From a bacterium (GTDB taxonomy: Bacteria; Patescibacteriota; UBA1384; CAJBMM01), in contig DAHXOW010000031.1 of NCBI GenBank assembly GCA_027364665.1, forward strand, positions 1-5,374: a stretch of 5,374 nucleotides of DNA. Reading direction: 5' to 3'. Every line of letters starts with the position of its first letter. Position 1 is the stretch's first letter. Under the pieces are notes generated by a model. It had not been told where the DNA came from. It was given only the letters and a program-made list of their open reading frames with translations, and searched no databases. This document shows, one piece after another, positions 1 through 5,305 of this stretch. The position numbers were made by a program, and so were the translations under genes.

Positions 1-42
1 TATTTGATTGGTGAATCTGTGGAATGCTTGCCATATTTTCAT
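1..42 (-). CDS. Possible N-terminal start of an unknown protein (partial)
   Basis: On the minus strand an ATG at 42-40 follows GGGAGTAAG, a plausible though closely spaced ribosome binding site. It opens MKIWQAFHRFTNQI before running off the left edge. It would be co-directional with the M23-like gene, about 80 bp downstream of that gene's stop. No good promoter lies at leaderless distance. A TTGACA hexamer on the minus strand at 68-63 has no matching -10 box. It competes with the plus-strand partial frame in the same bases. The family is not recognisable from 14 residues. Confidence 0.27.
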   Translation of the reverse strand, partial: MKIWQAFHRFTNQI

Positions 43-102
43 CTTACTCCCAGAACAAACGTTGTCAAAAAAACAACATCTAAAATCTCGTATTTGAGAT
101 AA
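1..102 (+). CDS. Possible C-terminal end of an unknown protein (partial)
   Basis: Frame 1 of the plus strand is open from the window edge to a TAA at 100-102, giving 33 codons that end in a basic tail (KKTTSKISYLR). I do not recognise the family. If real, it would converge on the M23-like gene with a gap of about 20 bp, and the small inverted repeat ATCTC-N6-GAGAT at 85-100 would lie at its end. An open frame this short is common by chance. The main alternative is a minus-strand start in the same stretch (see the next entry); only one of the two is likely to be real. Confidence 0.28.
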   Translation, partial: YLIGESVECLPYFHLTPRTNVVKKTTSKISYLR

Positions 103-122
103 CAAACGCCCCGATCATACAA

Positions 123-978
123 TTAATTCTGTCCCGAAACAGACTGGTTGTAGTCGTATAAGTATTGATAAGGGTTGGCTCGAAGCGAAACATAGCCCTC
201 TAATTGACTGTTGGCCTGCCGCCAAAAACCAGGCGGTCGAACAAATTGCTGGCCATTGCATTGGTAGTTTTTGGCGTCTGTCTGAGCTTTGGTTAAAATA
301 AAATCGCTCGGCCTGTAACCCATTTTGGCATAAGGAGCAAAAGCAATCGGAGTCATATACTGAAAAATGGATAAATAAACCGTTTTTCCGTTAAATAAAT
401 TGACCTGGTAGGCGACATCAACATCGTCCATAGGCCCGGCGGTTCCGATCTGTTGTCCCGATTTAACTTCGTCACCAACCTTAAGACCAGACAAAAGATC
501 AATATGATCAAGCCGAACGTAATAGTGAGAATTTTGAGCAGCTGAAATATTTATTTGCCTACCGTAATTATATAATTCTGACTCGTCTACGGTAATTTTT
601 CCGTCAAACGAGGGCATAAACATCAATACTCGGGTGTCTGGGAGTCGGCTGTGACCGGGCGGGCAGCGGTTGAGAGGTCCTCGTGTTGCGATTAGGCACA
701 TATTGGCTCCAATTAAAATAATGTTTCATGCTGCGACAGGTTTCACTGTCCCAGGAATTAACCGAGCAATCATGGCCAGCGTCTGAACGAAAATACGAAA
801 TTGCAAAAACTCTGTCAAATTGTACAGGATTTGCAGTGATTAATGGGACATTGTTTGGATCAAAACGGAGAATCGGGTTAAATTTTATCTTAATAATCGT
901 CACAAAGATAATGACTGTACTAAAAACAAAAAACAACGATCATGCTGAAGATTTTCAATGTTTTTGTGTTTTAAACAT
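123..978 (-). pseudogene. M23-peptidase-like exported protein, broken by frameshifts
   Basis: Two overlapping minus-strand frames together encode one protein. The upstream frame (to the TGA at 606-604) carries a hydrophobic anchor, then RSDAGHD and ETCRSMKHYF. The downstream frame (stop 125-123) carries FDGKI, then LKVGDEVKSGQQIGTAG (the glycine-rich turn typical of M23/lipoyl-like domains) and a C-terminal part with ILTKAQTDAK. Joining them near 610-615, where two C residues appear to be missing on the coding strand, restores DVYAPSFDGKI. At the 5' end, the ATG at 978 lies at leaderless distance from a promoter but meets two in-frame TGA codons. One more A in the A5 run (961-965) and one fewer T in the T6 run (933-928) give MFKTQKTLKIFSMIVVF and then the anchor. 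The restored protein is about 285 residues: anchor 8-33, extracytoplasmic domain after it. The usual M23 HxH pair is not visible (AYQV is in its place), so peptidase activity is doubtful. It is either a decaying gene or one affected by run-length sequencing errors. The longest intact piece starts at an internal ATG (701). Confidence 0.75.
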
Positions 979-984
979 ATGTTC

Positions 985-1013
985 ATTCTATTACTTCCCT
1001 CTACTGTTGTCTG
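985..1013 (-). promoter_or_regulatory. Promoter for the M23-like gene, leaderless geometry
   Basis: Read on the minus strand: CAGACA (1013-1008), 17-nt spacer, TAGAAT (990-985), then exactly 6 nt to the ATG at 978. Transcription would begin at or next to the A of the ATG. There is no Shine-Dalgarno sequence. The same 6-nt distance recurs at the starts at 5156 and 5312. Confidence 0.5.
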
Positions 1014-1044
1014 CGGCCACCTTGCTCGGGTAGCAATCTGACAC

Positions 1045-1069
1045 AAAAAATTTCTCGAAAGGCCTTCGA
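1045..1069 (-). terminator. Possible weak minus-strand terminator
   Basis: TCGAA-AGGCC-TTCGA (1055-1069) forms a 5-bp hairpin. On the minus strand it is followed, after 4 nt, by six T (1050-1045). It lies just upstream of the promoter of the M23-like gene and could insulate it from antisense transcription across the tRNA. The short stem and the 4-nt offset keep confidence low. Confidence 0.25.
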
Positions 1070-1119
1070 TTAAAAATCCGTGAAAAATAGTTTATTTTAT
1101 GCTAAAGTTAAGAGGTTAA

Positions 1120-1206
1120 GGAGAGATGGCCGAGTGGTTTATGGCAGCGGTCTTGAAAACCGCCAGGTGAAGAGCCTCGGGGGTTCGAATCCTCCTCTCT
1201 CCGCCA
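1120..1206 (+). tRNA. tRNA-Ser (anticodon UGA), CCA encoded
   Basis: This is a class II tRNA that carries serine and reads UCA codons. The acceptor stem GGAGAGA (1120-1126) pairs perfectly with TCTCTCC (1196-1202), followed by discriminator G1203 and encoded CCA (1204-1206). The anticodon stem GCGGT/ACCGC (1147-1151/1159-1163) encloses loop CTTGAAA, with TGA at 1154-1156. A long variable arm (AGG...CCT) follows, as expected for serine. The T arm is GGGGG-TTCGAAT-CCTCC with one G-T pair. The upstream promoter is unclear: TATGCT at 1098-1103 is a possible -10 box but has no good -35. Directly downstream is a weak AAAAAGT-GGA-ACTTTTT hairpin (1211-1227) that may help end the transcript. Confidence 0.97.
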
Positions 1207-1232
1207 GAAGAAAAAGTGGAACTTTTTACATA
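1201..1232 (+). repeat. Imperfect 32-bp direct repeat, copy 1 (tRNA 3' end)
   Basis: CCGCCAGA (the last tRNA bases, CCA and GA), then 7 variable bases, then GTGGAACTTTTTACATA. The second copy at 2516-2547 has both conserved blocks at the same 7-nt spacing. The two copies flank the alpha/beta hydrolase gene. In this copy the variable bases are A-rich and form the AAAAAGT-GGA-ACTTTTT hairpin. In the other copy they do not, so the hairpin alone does not explain the conservation. Confidence 0.7.
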
Positions 1233-1270
1233 CAGAAAAGCAGTTAAAAAGAACGAGGTTAAAGAGAGTT

Positions 1271-2425
1271 ATGTTTAAAACTCACAAAACGCTTAAAATT
1301 ATTGGGCTCATTGCTGGGATACTTGTAACTCTGCTGCTTGTATTTATTATCGATCAAATAATCTTATCGAGGCATGATAAAGATGCCGAGAATCCTGCCA
1401 ATAATCAGCCGACAAATTACCAAAACGATCTATCGCTCAATTGGAAGCCGATTGTTTGGAACCAGACTAACGGTGGCGATCCGAATGCCGATTTTCCCAA
1501 AATCTCACAAAACGAAAATGTTTACATGACAGAAAATATCTCTTATGCCGTCAGGAATGGTCAGAATTTAGCGCTTGATCTCTATTCGCTCGAGGCGCCA
1601 AAGACGGGTGATACTAAACCGATAGTTGTCTACATTCATGGCGGCGGAATGATTGGCGGAACAAAAAATCAGCTGGATGCCGCCGTCAGCGACGTGATGC
1701 TTGGTCTTGTCAATAATGGTTTTATTGTTGCTTCGATTAACTATGAGGAAGCGCCCGCCGCCAAATTTCCCGCTCAGATCCAGGATGTTTTGATGGCAAT
1801 GCGCTTTGTGCGCTACTATGCCTATGGCATCGGCGGTGATCAAAACAAAATCGGCATTTTGGGCGATAGCGTGGGCGGACAGCTGGCGGCTTTGGCCGGA
1901 GTGACTAACGGCTTGGCATCTTGGGAAAATTCGACAGATTTGCAACTGGCCGGCACCAATTTGACGGCCGAAGAAGTTCAAAAAATTCCTTCCCGCCCCA
2001 ATGCTGTTGCCGATTTTTATGGTGGCGCCCAATTGCCGCCCAAAATTCTGATCGAAGTAATGAAATTATTCCATATCGGCAATTACTATGATCCGTTTTC
2101 CGGCAACACCTACCAGATGGCGCAAATCTACCAGATGATTTATAACGACAACTCCACACTTCTGCATGAAGGCAGCCCAGCCTACTATGTCGCTGCCGAT
2201 GAGCCGCCGTTTCTAATTGCCCAGGGTGATAAGGATACGCTATCGCCGCCTTCTATGACAAAAGCTTTTTACAACAAGTTAAAATCCGCCGGCAATGATG
2301 TAACGCTGGTTTGGGTAAAAAATGCCGATCACCGCTTTCTGCCCAGCCCGGAAGGCGCCACCATCGATCCGAGTTTTGAATCAGTCGTCAACACAACGAT
2401 TAGTTTCTTTAAAAATCATCTATAA
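1271..2425 (+). CDS. Membrane-anchored alpha/beta hydrolase (esterase/lipase-like)
   Basis: The 384-residue protein has a basic N terminus (MFKTHKTLK), one hydrophobic segment at about 10-32 that anchors it or acts as an uncleaved signal, a polar linker (33-80), and an alpha/beta hydrolase domain outside the membrane. The oxyanion motif HGGG is at 123-126. The nucleophile elbow GDSVGG is at 198-203 with Ser200. The acid is likely Asp322 in GDKD and the base His354 in NADHRF. HGGG together with GDSVGG is characteristic of the hormone-sensitive-lipase/carboxylesterase group, which hydrolyses ester bonds. The substrate cannot be told from sequence. All triad residues are present, so it should be active. 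The ATG is preceded by AAAGAGAG, a weak ribosome binding site. The gene lies 64 bp after tRNA-Ser with no clear promoter and may be read through from it. It looks richer in GCC/GGC codons than the 2678-3151 gene and is flanked by a direct repeat, which hints at acquisition as a cassette. Confidence 0.93.
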   Translation: MFKTHKTLKIIGLIAGILVTLLLVFIIDQIILSRHDKDAENPANNQPTNYQNDLSLNWKPIVWNQTNGGDPNADFPKISQNENVYMTENISYAVRNGQNLALDLYSLEAPKTGDTKPIVVYIHGGGMIGGTKNQLDAAVSDVMLGLVNNGFIVASINYEEAPAAKFPAQIQDVLMAMRFVRYYAYGIGGDQNKIGILGDSVGGQLAALAGVTNGLASWENSTDLQLAGTNLTAEEVQKIPSRPNAVADFYGGAQLPPKILIEVMKLFHIGNYYDPFSGNTYQMAQIYQMIYNDNSTLLHEGSPAYYVAADEPPFLIAQGDKDTLSPPSMTKAFYNKLKSAGNDVTLVWVKNADHRFLPSPEGATIDPSFESVVNTTISFFKNHL

Positions 2426-2476
2426 TAAACAACAAGTAGAGGAACGCAACTTCAAATATCGTGATTAGATCATGAA

Positions 2477-2521
2477 GGGACGTAAAGATAGCAAAAGGTT
2501 CCAGGCCCGAGCGTCCCGCCA
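2477..2521 (+). other. tRNA-acceptor-like hairpin ending in CCA
   Basis: GGGACGT (2477-2483) pairs with GCGTCCC (2511-2517; six Watson-Crick pairs and one G-T), followed by G2518 and CCA (2519-2521), exactly as at the end of a tRNA acceptor stem. The 27-base interior contains GGTTCCAGGCC, only vaguely like a T arm, and there is no room for D and anticodon arms. The bases after it match those after tRNA-Ser (repeat copy 2). It could be a deleted tRNA remnant, a small structured RNA or a protein-binding site. It is not a functional tRNA. Confidence 0.35.
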
Positions 2522-2547
2522 GATATAGTTGTGGAACTTTTTACATA
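2516..2547 (+). repeat. Imperfect 32-bp direct repeat, copy 2
   Basis: CCGCCAGA, 7 variable bases (TATAGTT), then GTGGAACTTTTTACATA. The outer blocks match copy 1 at 1201-1232 exactly (25 bases). The spacer length is the same, but its sequence differs at 6 of 7 positions. It starts within the CCA end of the 2477-2521 hairpin, just as copy 1 starts at the CCA end of tRNA-Ser. Confidence 0.7.
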
Positions 2548-2677
2548 AAGGGGATTGACCAAAGGGGAACAAGGATATTGCTAGGTCCCCGAATGTTGCC
2601 ACATCGATCTGCTTAAAAAGAGATTTTACTTAACATTAGAACCGTCAGCTTATTCCTAGAATTATTGTTGTTGGAAT

Positions 2678-3151
2678 TTGAACAATGGAAAATCACAAAC
2701 CAAAAAAACTAATAAAAAAACGTATCTTGCTATGGCAAAAAACAGCATTGGCTGTAAAACCTATAGAAATTTTTTTATCATTGACAATGAAAAAGAAGTC
2801 GATGCCATGGAAAACGGCCGATTATCATGCGCTTTCTTTGTGTCTGGGATCTTAAGTTCGTTCAATTTGATTAAATCAGTTCACGGAACTGTAGAAAATA
2901 CCGTTTTGGATTTAGAAGAATCGGGATGGAACAGAGTGAAAGAGCCTAATCCCGGCGATATTATTGTTTGGGAGGCAATAGATTTTGGCGATGGCGACAT
3001 CCATAAGCACATCGGCTTTTATATCGGAGATTCTCTTGCTGTCAGCAATAGTTCGTTAGAAGGCTATCCGGTAAAACACGAATGGACATTTGGCGGATCA
3101 CGCAAAGTCGAAGCGACGTACAGAATACCAAAGGAAATTGAGAGCCAATAA
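2678..3151 (+). CDS. NlpC/P60- or CHAP-like Cys/His hydrolase
   Basis: Up to 157 residues. The domain begins near YLAMAKNSIG (16-25). Cys51 in LSCAFFVS is the likely nucleophile at the start of a helix. HKHIGFYIG (109-117) supplies the likely catalytic His111. AVSNSS (121-126) and His134 are conserved-looking candidates for the third polar residue. This order fits the papain-like NlpC/P60 and CHAP folds, which cleave peptidoglycan peptides. Activity here is inferred. No signal peptide or membrane segment is visible, so it is cytoplasmic, or exported by lysis or an unknown route. The start is uncertain. The in-frame TTG at 2678 has no ribosome binding site. The ATG at 2732 starts right at the domain. 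An out-of-frame ATG at 2685 (MENHKPKKLIKK) would enter this frame if the A7 run at 2714-2720 gained one A or if ribosomes slipped by -1 there. No strong promoter is seen; TAGAAT at 2657-2662 is a possible -10 box. A strong terminator follows. Confidence 0.85.
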   Translation: MNNGKSQTKKTNKKTYLAMAKNSIGCKTYRNFFIIDNEKEVDAMENGRLSCAFFVSGILSSFNLIKSVHGTVENTVLDLEESGWNRVKEPNPGDIIVWEAIDFGDGDIHKHIGFYIGDSLAVSNSSLEGYPVKHEWTFGGSRKVEATYRIPKEIESQ

Positions 3152-3232
3152 AGTTCCGGACCCGAGAGCCCAACCGACAACAAAAATTCGGCCAATTGAA
3201 AAATAGGAGTCGCTAAATATTATTTGCAAACC

Positions 3233-3260
3233 AAAAGAGCGGCAAAGCGCCGCTCTTTTT
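3233..3260 (+). terminator. Bidirectional intrinsic terminator
   Basis: AAAAGAGCGGC (3233-3243), loop AAAGC, and GCCGCTCTTTT (3249-3259) form an 11-bp stem with a GC-rich core. A T run follows on the plus strand, and four T end the stem on the minus strand. It lies between the convergent genes ending at 3151 and 3280 and can serve both. Confidence 0.93.
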
Positions 3261-3279
3261 AGCCTTTACCCACACTGCG

Positions 3280-3486
3280 TTACCTGATCAATCCCGCCAT
3301 ATGTATTAGGTAAAGAAAGAGCCCGAGCGGAATTATGAACAGCGCCCAACTGAGACCCAGTCCAACGGGTGAACCCCATTCATCCCAACGTTGTCTTCTC
3401 CATAATGGGTACTTTTCCTCTTCGACACTCTTTAATACATTTGCCTCAATAGTCCGGGCAAACTTCTGTCGTTCTTCTTTTTCCAT
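3280..3486 (-). CDS. Small single-pass membrane protein, unknown function
   Basis: The 68-residue protein has a charged, probably helical N-terminal part (MEKEERQKFA to about residue 30), a Trp/Arg-rich stretch (PLWRRQRWDEW, 27-37) suited to a membrane interface, and one hydrophobic segment at about 41-66. I do not recognise the family. I chose the ATG at 3486 because GGAGGAG lies just upstream; a TTG at 3510 would add eight residues in front of that site. The opposite-strand frame over this region lacks such a signal. It is transcribed from its own promoter with a leader of about 140 nt containing a hairpin, and ends before the shared terminator. Confidence 0.8.
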   Translation of the reverse strand: MEKEERQKFARTIEANVLKSVEEEKYPLWRRQRWDEWGSPVGLGLSWALFIIPLGLFLYLIHMAGLIR

Positions 3487-3580
3487 TTCTCCTCCGAAGC
3501 GTTTGTTCAAGACGAATATTCAACTCGACCTTTCGCCAATAGGCAAATGAATATTTAGACCCTTGAGTTCTCGCGTTTGG

Positions 3581-3615
3581 GCTCCTTATTCATGTCCCAA
3601 GGGCAGGACAGGAGC
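3581..3615 (-). other. Structured 5' leader hairpin of the small membrane protein gene
   Basis: Read on the minus strand: GCTCC-TGTCC, loop TGCCCTTG, GGACA, 7-nt bulge TGAATAA, GGAGC. This makes ten base pairs with one bulge, starting about 12 nt after the predicted transcription start. It could protect the mRNA end or act as a cis-regulatory element. The bulge overlaps a 12-codon open frame (ATG at 3594-3592). Function unknown. Confidence 0.4.
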
Positions 3616-3633
3616 ATTTAATCCAACATTTAT

Positions 3634-3665
3634 ATTATATACCAGACTCAAATTTGAATTGCCAA
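3634..3665 (-). promoter_or_regulatory. Promoter for the small membrane protein gene
   Basis: On the minus strand TTGGCA (3665-3660) is followed by the overlapping -10 options TATATA (spacer 18, 3641-3636) and TATAAT (spacer 20, 3639-3634). The predicted start is near 3628, giving a leader of about 140 nt. It is divergent from the promoter of the stalk protein. Confidence 0.5.
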
Positions 3666-3708
3666 CGATAATATTTTGTACACCGGATTAATTTTTCGTG
3701 CGTAAATA

Positions 3709-3738
3709 TTGACCGAAAACACGCGCAGTGAGTATAAT
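3709..3738 (+). promoter_or_regulatory. Promoter for the Ser/Thr-rich protein gene
   Basis: TTGACC (3709-3714), 18-nt spacer, perfect TATAAT (3733-3738). The predicted start is near 3745, about 28 nt ahead of the ATG, leaving room for the strong ribosome binding site. Confidence 0.8.
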
Positions 3739-3772
3739 GATCAAACTACATCAAATAAATTAAGGAGGAAAT

Positions 3773-4177
3773 ATGGATGACAGCGCGATCAAACCACCAA
3801 AGCAAATGTCTTCTGGGGCAAAGGTTCTGATAACTTCTGTCTTAGGGGCAATTATTGTAGTGGCCGGAGCGGCAATTTACGTATTATATAACGAGCAGCA
3901 AAACAATAACGCCGCCTCCACCTCAAGTCAACAAACCGTATCGTCTCCGACACAAACCAGCACCTCAACACAAAGCCAACCTGTTATTACCTCACCTTCA
4001 CCGACCGCCAGCCCAACTGTCGAATCGAGCCAGACACCGGAACCGGCTCAGGCCACAGAGTCGCAAACACCAGAATCGACTAGTACCGAATCCACCTCGT
4101 CTAGCAGTGATTCTAAATCAACCGATAGCAGCACTAGCGGCGATAATAACACCTCATCATCCTCGACAGATAATTAG
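3773..4177 (+). CDS. Membrane-anchored Ser/Thr/Pro-rich stalk protein
   Basis: The 134-residue protein has a short cytoplasmic N terminus (1-16), one membrane segment (about 17-39) and a low-complexity tail (about 41-134) made almost only of S, T, P, Q, E, N and D. The tail runs from an SSPTQ/TSPSPT-like part, through repeated TPE units (QTPEPAQ, QTPESTS), to an acidic serine run. Such tails are typically extended, disordered surface stalks and frequent targets of O-glycosylation; neither is shown here. There is no LPXTG or other sorting signal and no folded domain, so the anchor is N-terminal. AAGGAGG (3762-3768) lies 4 nt before the ATG, one of the two strong ribosome binding sites in the window. 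It ends 4 bp from the stop of the convergent gene. The family is too low in complexity to assign. Confidence 0.85.
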   Translation: MDDSAIKPPKQMSSGAKVLITSVLGAIIVVAGAAIYVLYNEQQNNNAASTSSQQTVSSPTQTSTSTQSQPVITSPSPTASPTVESSQTPEPAQATESQTPESTSTESTSSSSDSKSTDSSTSGDNNTSSSSTDN

Positions 4178-4181
4178 GTCT

Positions 4182-5156
4182 TCATTTTGATTTAGCCGTC
4201 GTTACAGTCGACATTGAATTAACCGGTTGACTGCCGTTGTACTCGGTCACTAAGGCATTGTAATCACTAACCAAACTGTTGTATTGATTAATTGCGGTAT
4301 TTTCCAGGCTAACGTATTCTTTGTATATATTGTAATCGTAGGTGTCCTCACGAGCATTGCCCACACGAGCCCAGGCAACGCTTCCGCTATATGCTTTGTT
4401 GGCCAGATTATCATATCTTGTAATATCTGATTGTAATTGCTGCAATTGTAATTGGTAGTTTTGAAAAAGTGCTTTGGTTTTAGTAAAACTGGTAATAGTT
4501 AGATTGCGATTGCTAAAATACGGAGCGTAGAAATTACTCAATCCTGAAGATAAATTCAGGTACTCTGTTCCTAAAAGAGAAAAAAGCTCTAAATCTCGAT
4601 ATCCAGGTTCGGTTTTAGCAAAATTAGCAACTTGAGCTTCAAGGGATTGGTTGTGTGTCGTTTTGTAATTATTCTCTATCATCTGAACCAGTTGGGATTG
4701 TTGACCGTTTACTGTCCATTTGAAATAAACCGCATGTAACATTTCATACGCCGCGGTAACTACTTCTTGATCGTACAAATCAGTCGGCATTTGCCTTATA
4801 TAGATATGACCGGTTGTCGGATTGTATGAATTCGGGACATAGCAACCCTGCTCGATAAAACCATTTCGATTATTGGATGCTGCGTTTCCTGCACAATATT
4901 GTTCCATTTGTGTATCAGATACTACTTTTGGATCAGATTGCAAAAAGATCAATTCGCCTTGCCGACTCATTCCGGCTCGTTTAGCCAGAGTAATCATTGC
5001 CGGATTAGCTGTCTTCAAAATCCAAGAGGCCGGAATCGGACGCAAAAACAATATAGATATGGCGGCCAGTATTCCCAGAAAAAAGATTACTGTTGCTACA
5101 AAACCATATCCTGACGGTCGACTTGTTTGGGCGTTAGCTATATTTTCATCATTCAT
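4182..5156 (-). CDS. Membrane-anchored metalloprotease-like protein, degenerate motif
   Basis: The 324-residue protein has a cytoplasmic tail (1-16), one membrane segment (about 17-38) and a large extracytoplasmic part. Residues 55-145 include Cys88 and Cys105, a possible disulfide, and AAYEMLHA at 135-142. The latter resembles the zinc-binding HExxH helix (AHEMLHA in active proteins), but the first His is Tyr137; Glu138 and His141 remain. LELFSLLGTEY (189-199) may hold a third-ligand region. The C-terminal third (about 225-310) is Gln/Leu/Tyr-rich and probably coiled coil. It may be a pseudoenzyme that kept a binding or structural role. The ATG at 5156 was chosen over an in-frame start at 5222 because the extra 22 residues read poorly, overlap the promoter, and the -10 box is exactly 6 nt from this ATG. 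It ends at TGA. No terminator is visible between the convergent stops, so the two transcripts probably overlap at their ends. Confidence 0.88.
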   Translation of the reverse strand: MNDENIANAQTSRPSGYGFVATVIFFLGILAAISILFLRPIPASWILKTANPAMITLAKRAGMSRQGELIFLQSDPKVVSDTQMEQYCAGNAASNNRNGFIEQGCYVPNSYNPTTGHIYIRQMPTDLYDQEVVTAAYEMLHAVYFKWTVNGQQSQLVQMIENNYKTTHNQSLEAQVANFAKTEPGYRDLELFSLLGTEYLNLSSGLSNFYAPYFSNRNLTITSFTKTKALFQNYQLQLQQLQSDITRYDNLANKAYSGSVAWARVGNAREDTYDYNIYKEYVSLENTAINQYNSLVSDYNALVTEYNGSQPVNSMSTVTTAKSK

Positions 5157-5162
5157 ATCTAA

Positions 5163-5190
5163 ATTATATAGATTGATAATATTCACACAA
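5163..5190 (-). promoter_or_regulatory. Leaderless promoter of the metalloprotease-like gene
   Basis: On the minus strand TTGTGT (5190-5185), 16-nt spacer, TATAAT (5168-5163), then 6 nt to the ATG at 5156. The expected +1 is the A of ATG. No Shine-Dalgarno sequence is present. The -35 box is a weak match. Confidence 0.6.
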
Positions 5191-5276
5191 ATAATCATTC
5201 GACACTTTATTCTGCGCATCACGATTATAATAAGATTGGATATTGTTTTTAATTTAGCTGGTGCCTAAACAAAATT

Positions 5277-5305
5277 TTGACTTAAAAACAAGCATGTCTT
5301 ATTAT
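5277..5305 (+). promoter_or_regulatory. Leaderless promoter of the 3'-edge gene
   Basis: TTGACT (5277-5282), 17-nt spacer, TATTAT (5300-5305), then 6 nt to the ATG at 5312. Both boxes differ from consensus at one base. The expected +1 is the A of ATG, and no Shine-Dalgarno sequence is present. It is divergent from the 5156 promoter. Confidence 0.75.

Noticed and set aside
901..978. UGA recoded to Trp or Gly, explaining the two in-frame TGA codons in the M23-like gene
   Set aside because: The gene at 4182-5156 ends naturally at TGA, the other genes need no UGA sense codon, and a separate frameshift in the same gene is required anyway; run-length indels explain all breaks.
728..1033. Plus-strand open frame of 101 codons
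   Set aside because: It lies opposite the M23-like gene and its promoter, has no ribosome binding site and no recognisable domain; the minus strand carries the conserved-looking motifs.
1216..1232. GTGGAACTTTTTACATA as a shared promoter (TTTACA as -35 box)
   Set aside because: No -10 box lies at a suitable distance downstream in either copy.
1568..2159. Minus-strand open frames inside the hydrolase gene
   Set aside because: They overlap the catalytic core of a clear hydrolase and are compositional shadows.
3335..3550. Plus-strand open frame of 71 codons
   Set aside because: The opposite frame has a ribosome binding site, an ATG start, a promoter and a membrane segment; this one has none.
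5157..5222. 22-residue N-terminal extension of the metalloprotease-like protein
   Set aside because: It overlaps the promoter, and the ATG at 5156 sits at the exact leaderless distance from TATAAT.
4873..5268. Plus-strand open frames opposite the metalloprotease-like gene
   Set aside because: They are shadows of the membrane-segment coding region on the minus strand, without start signals.
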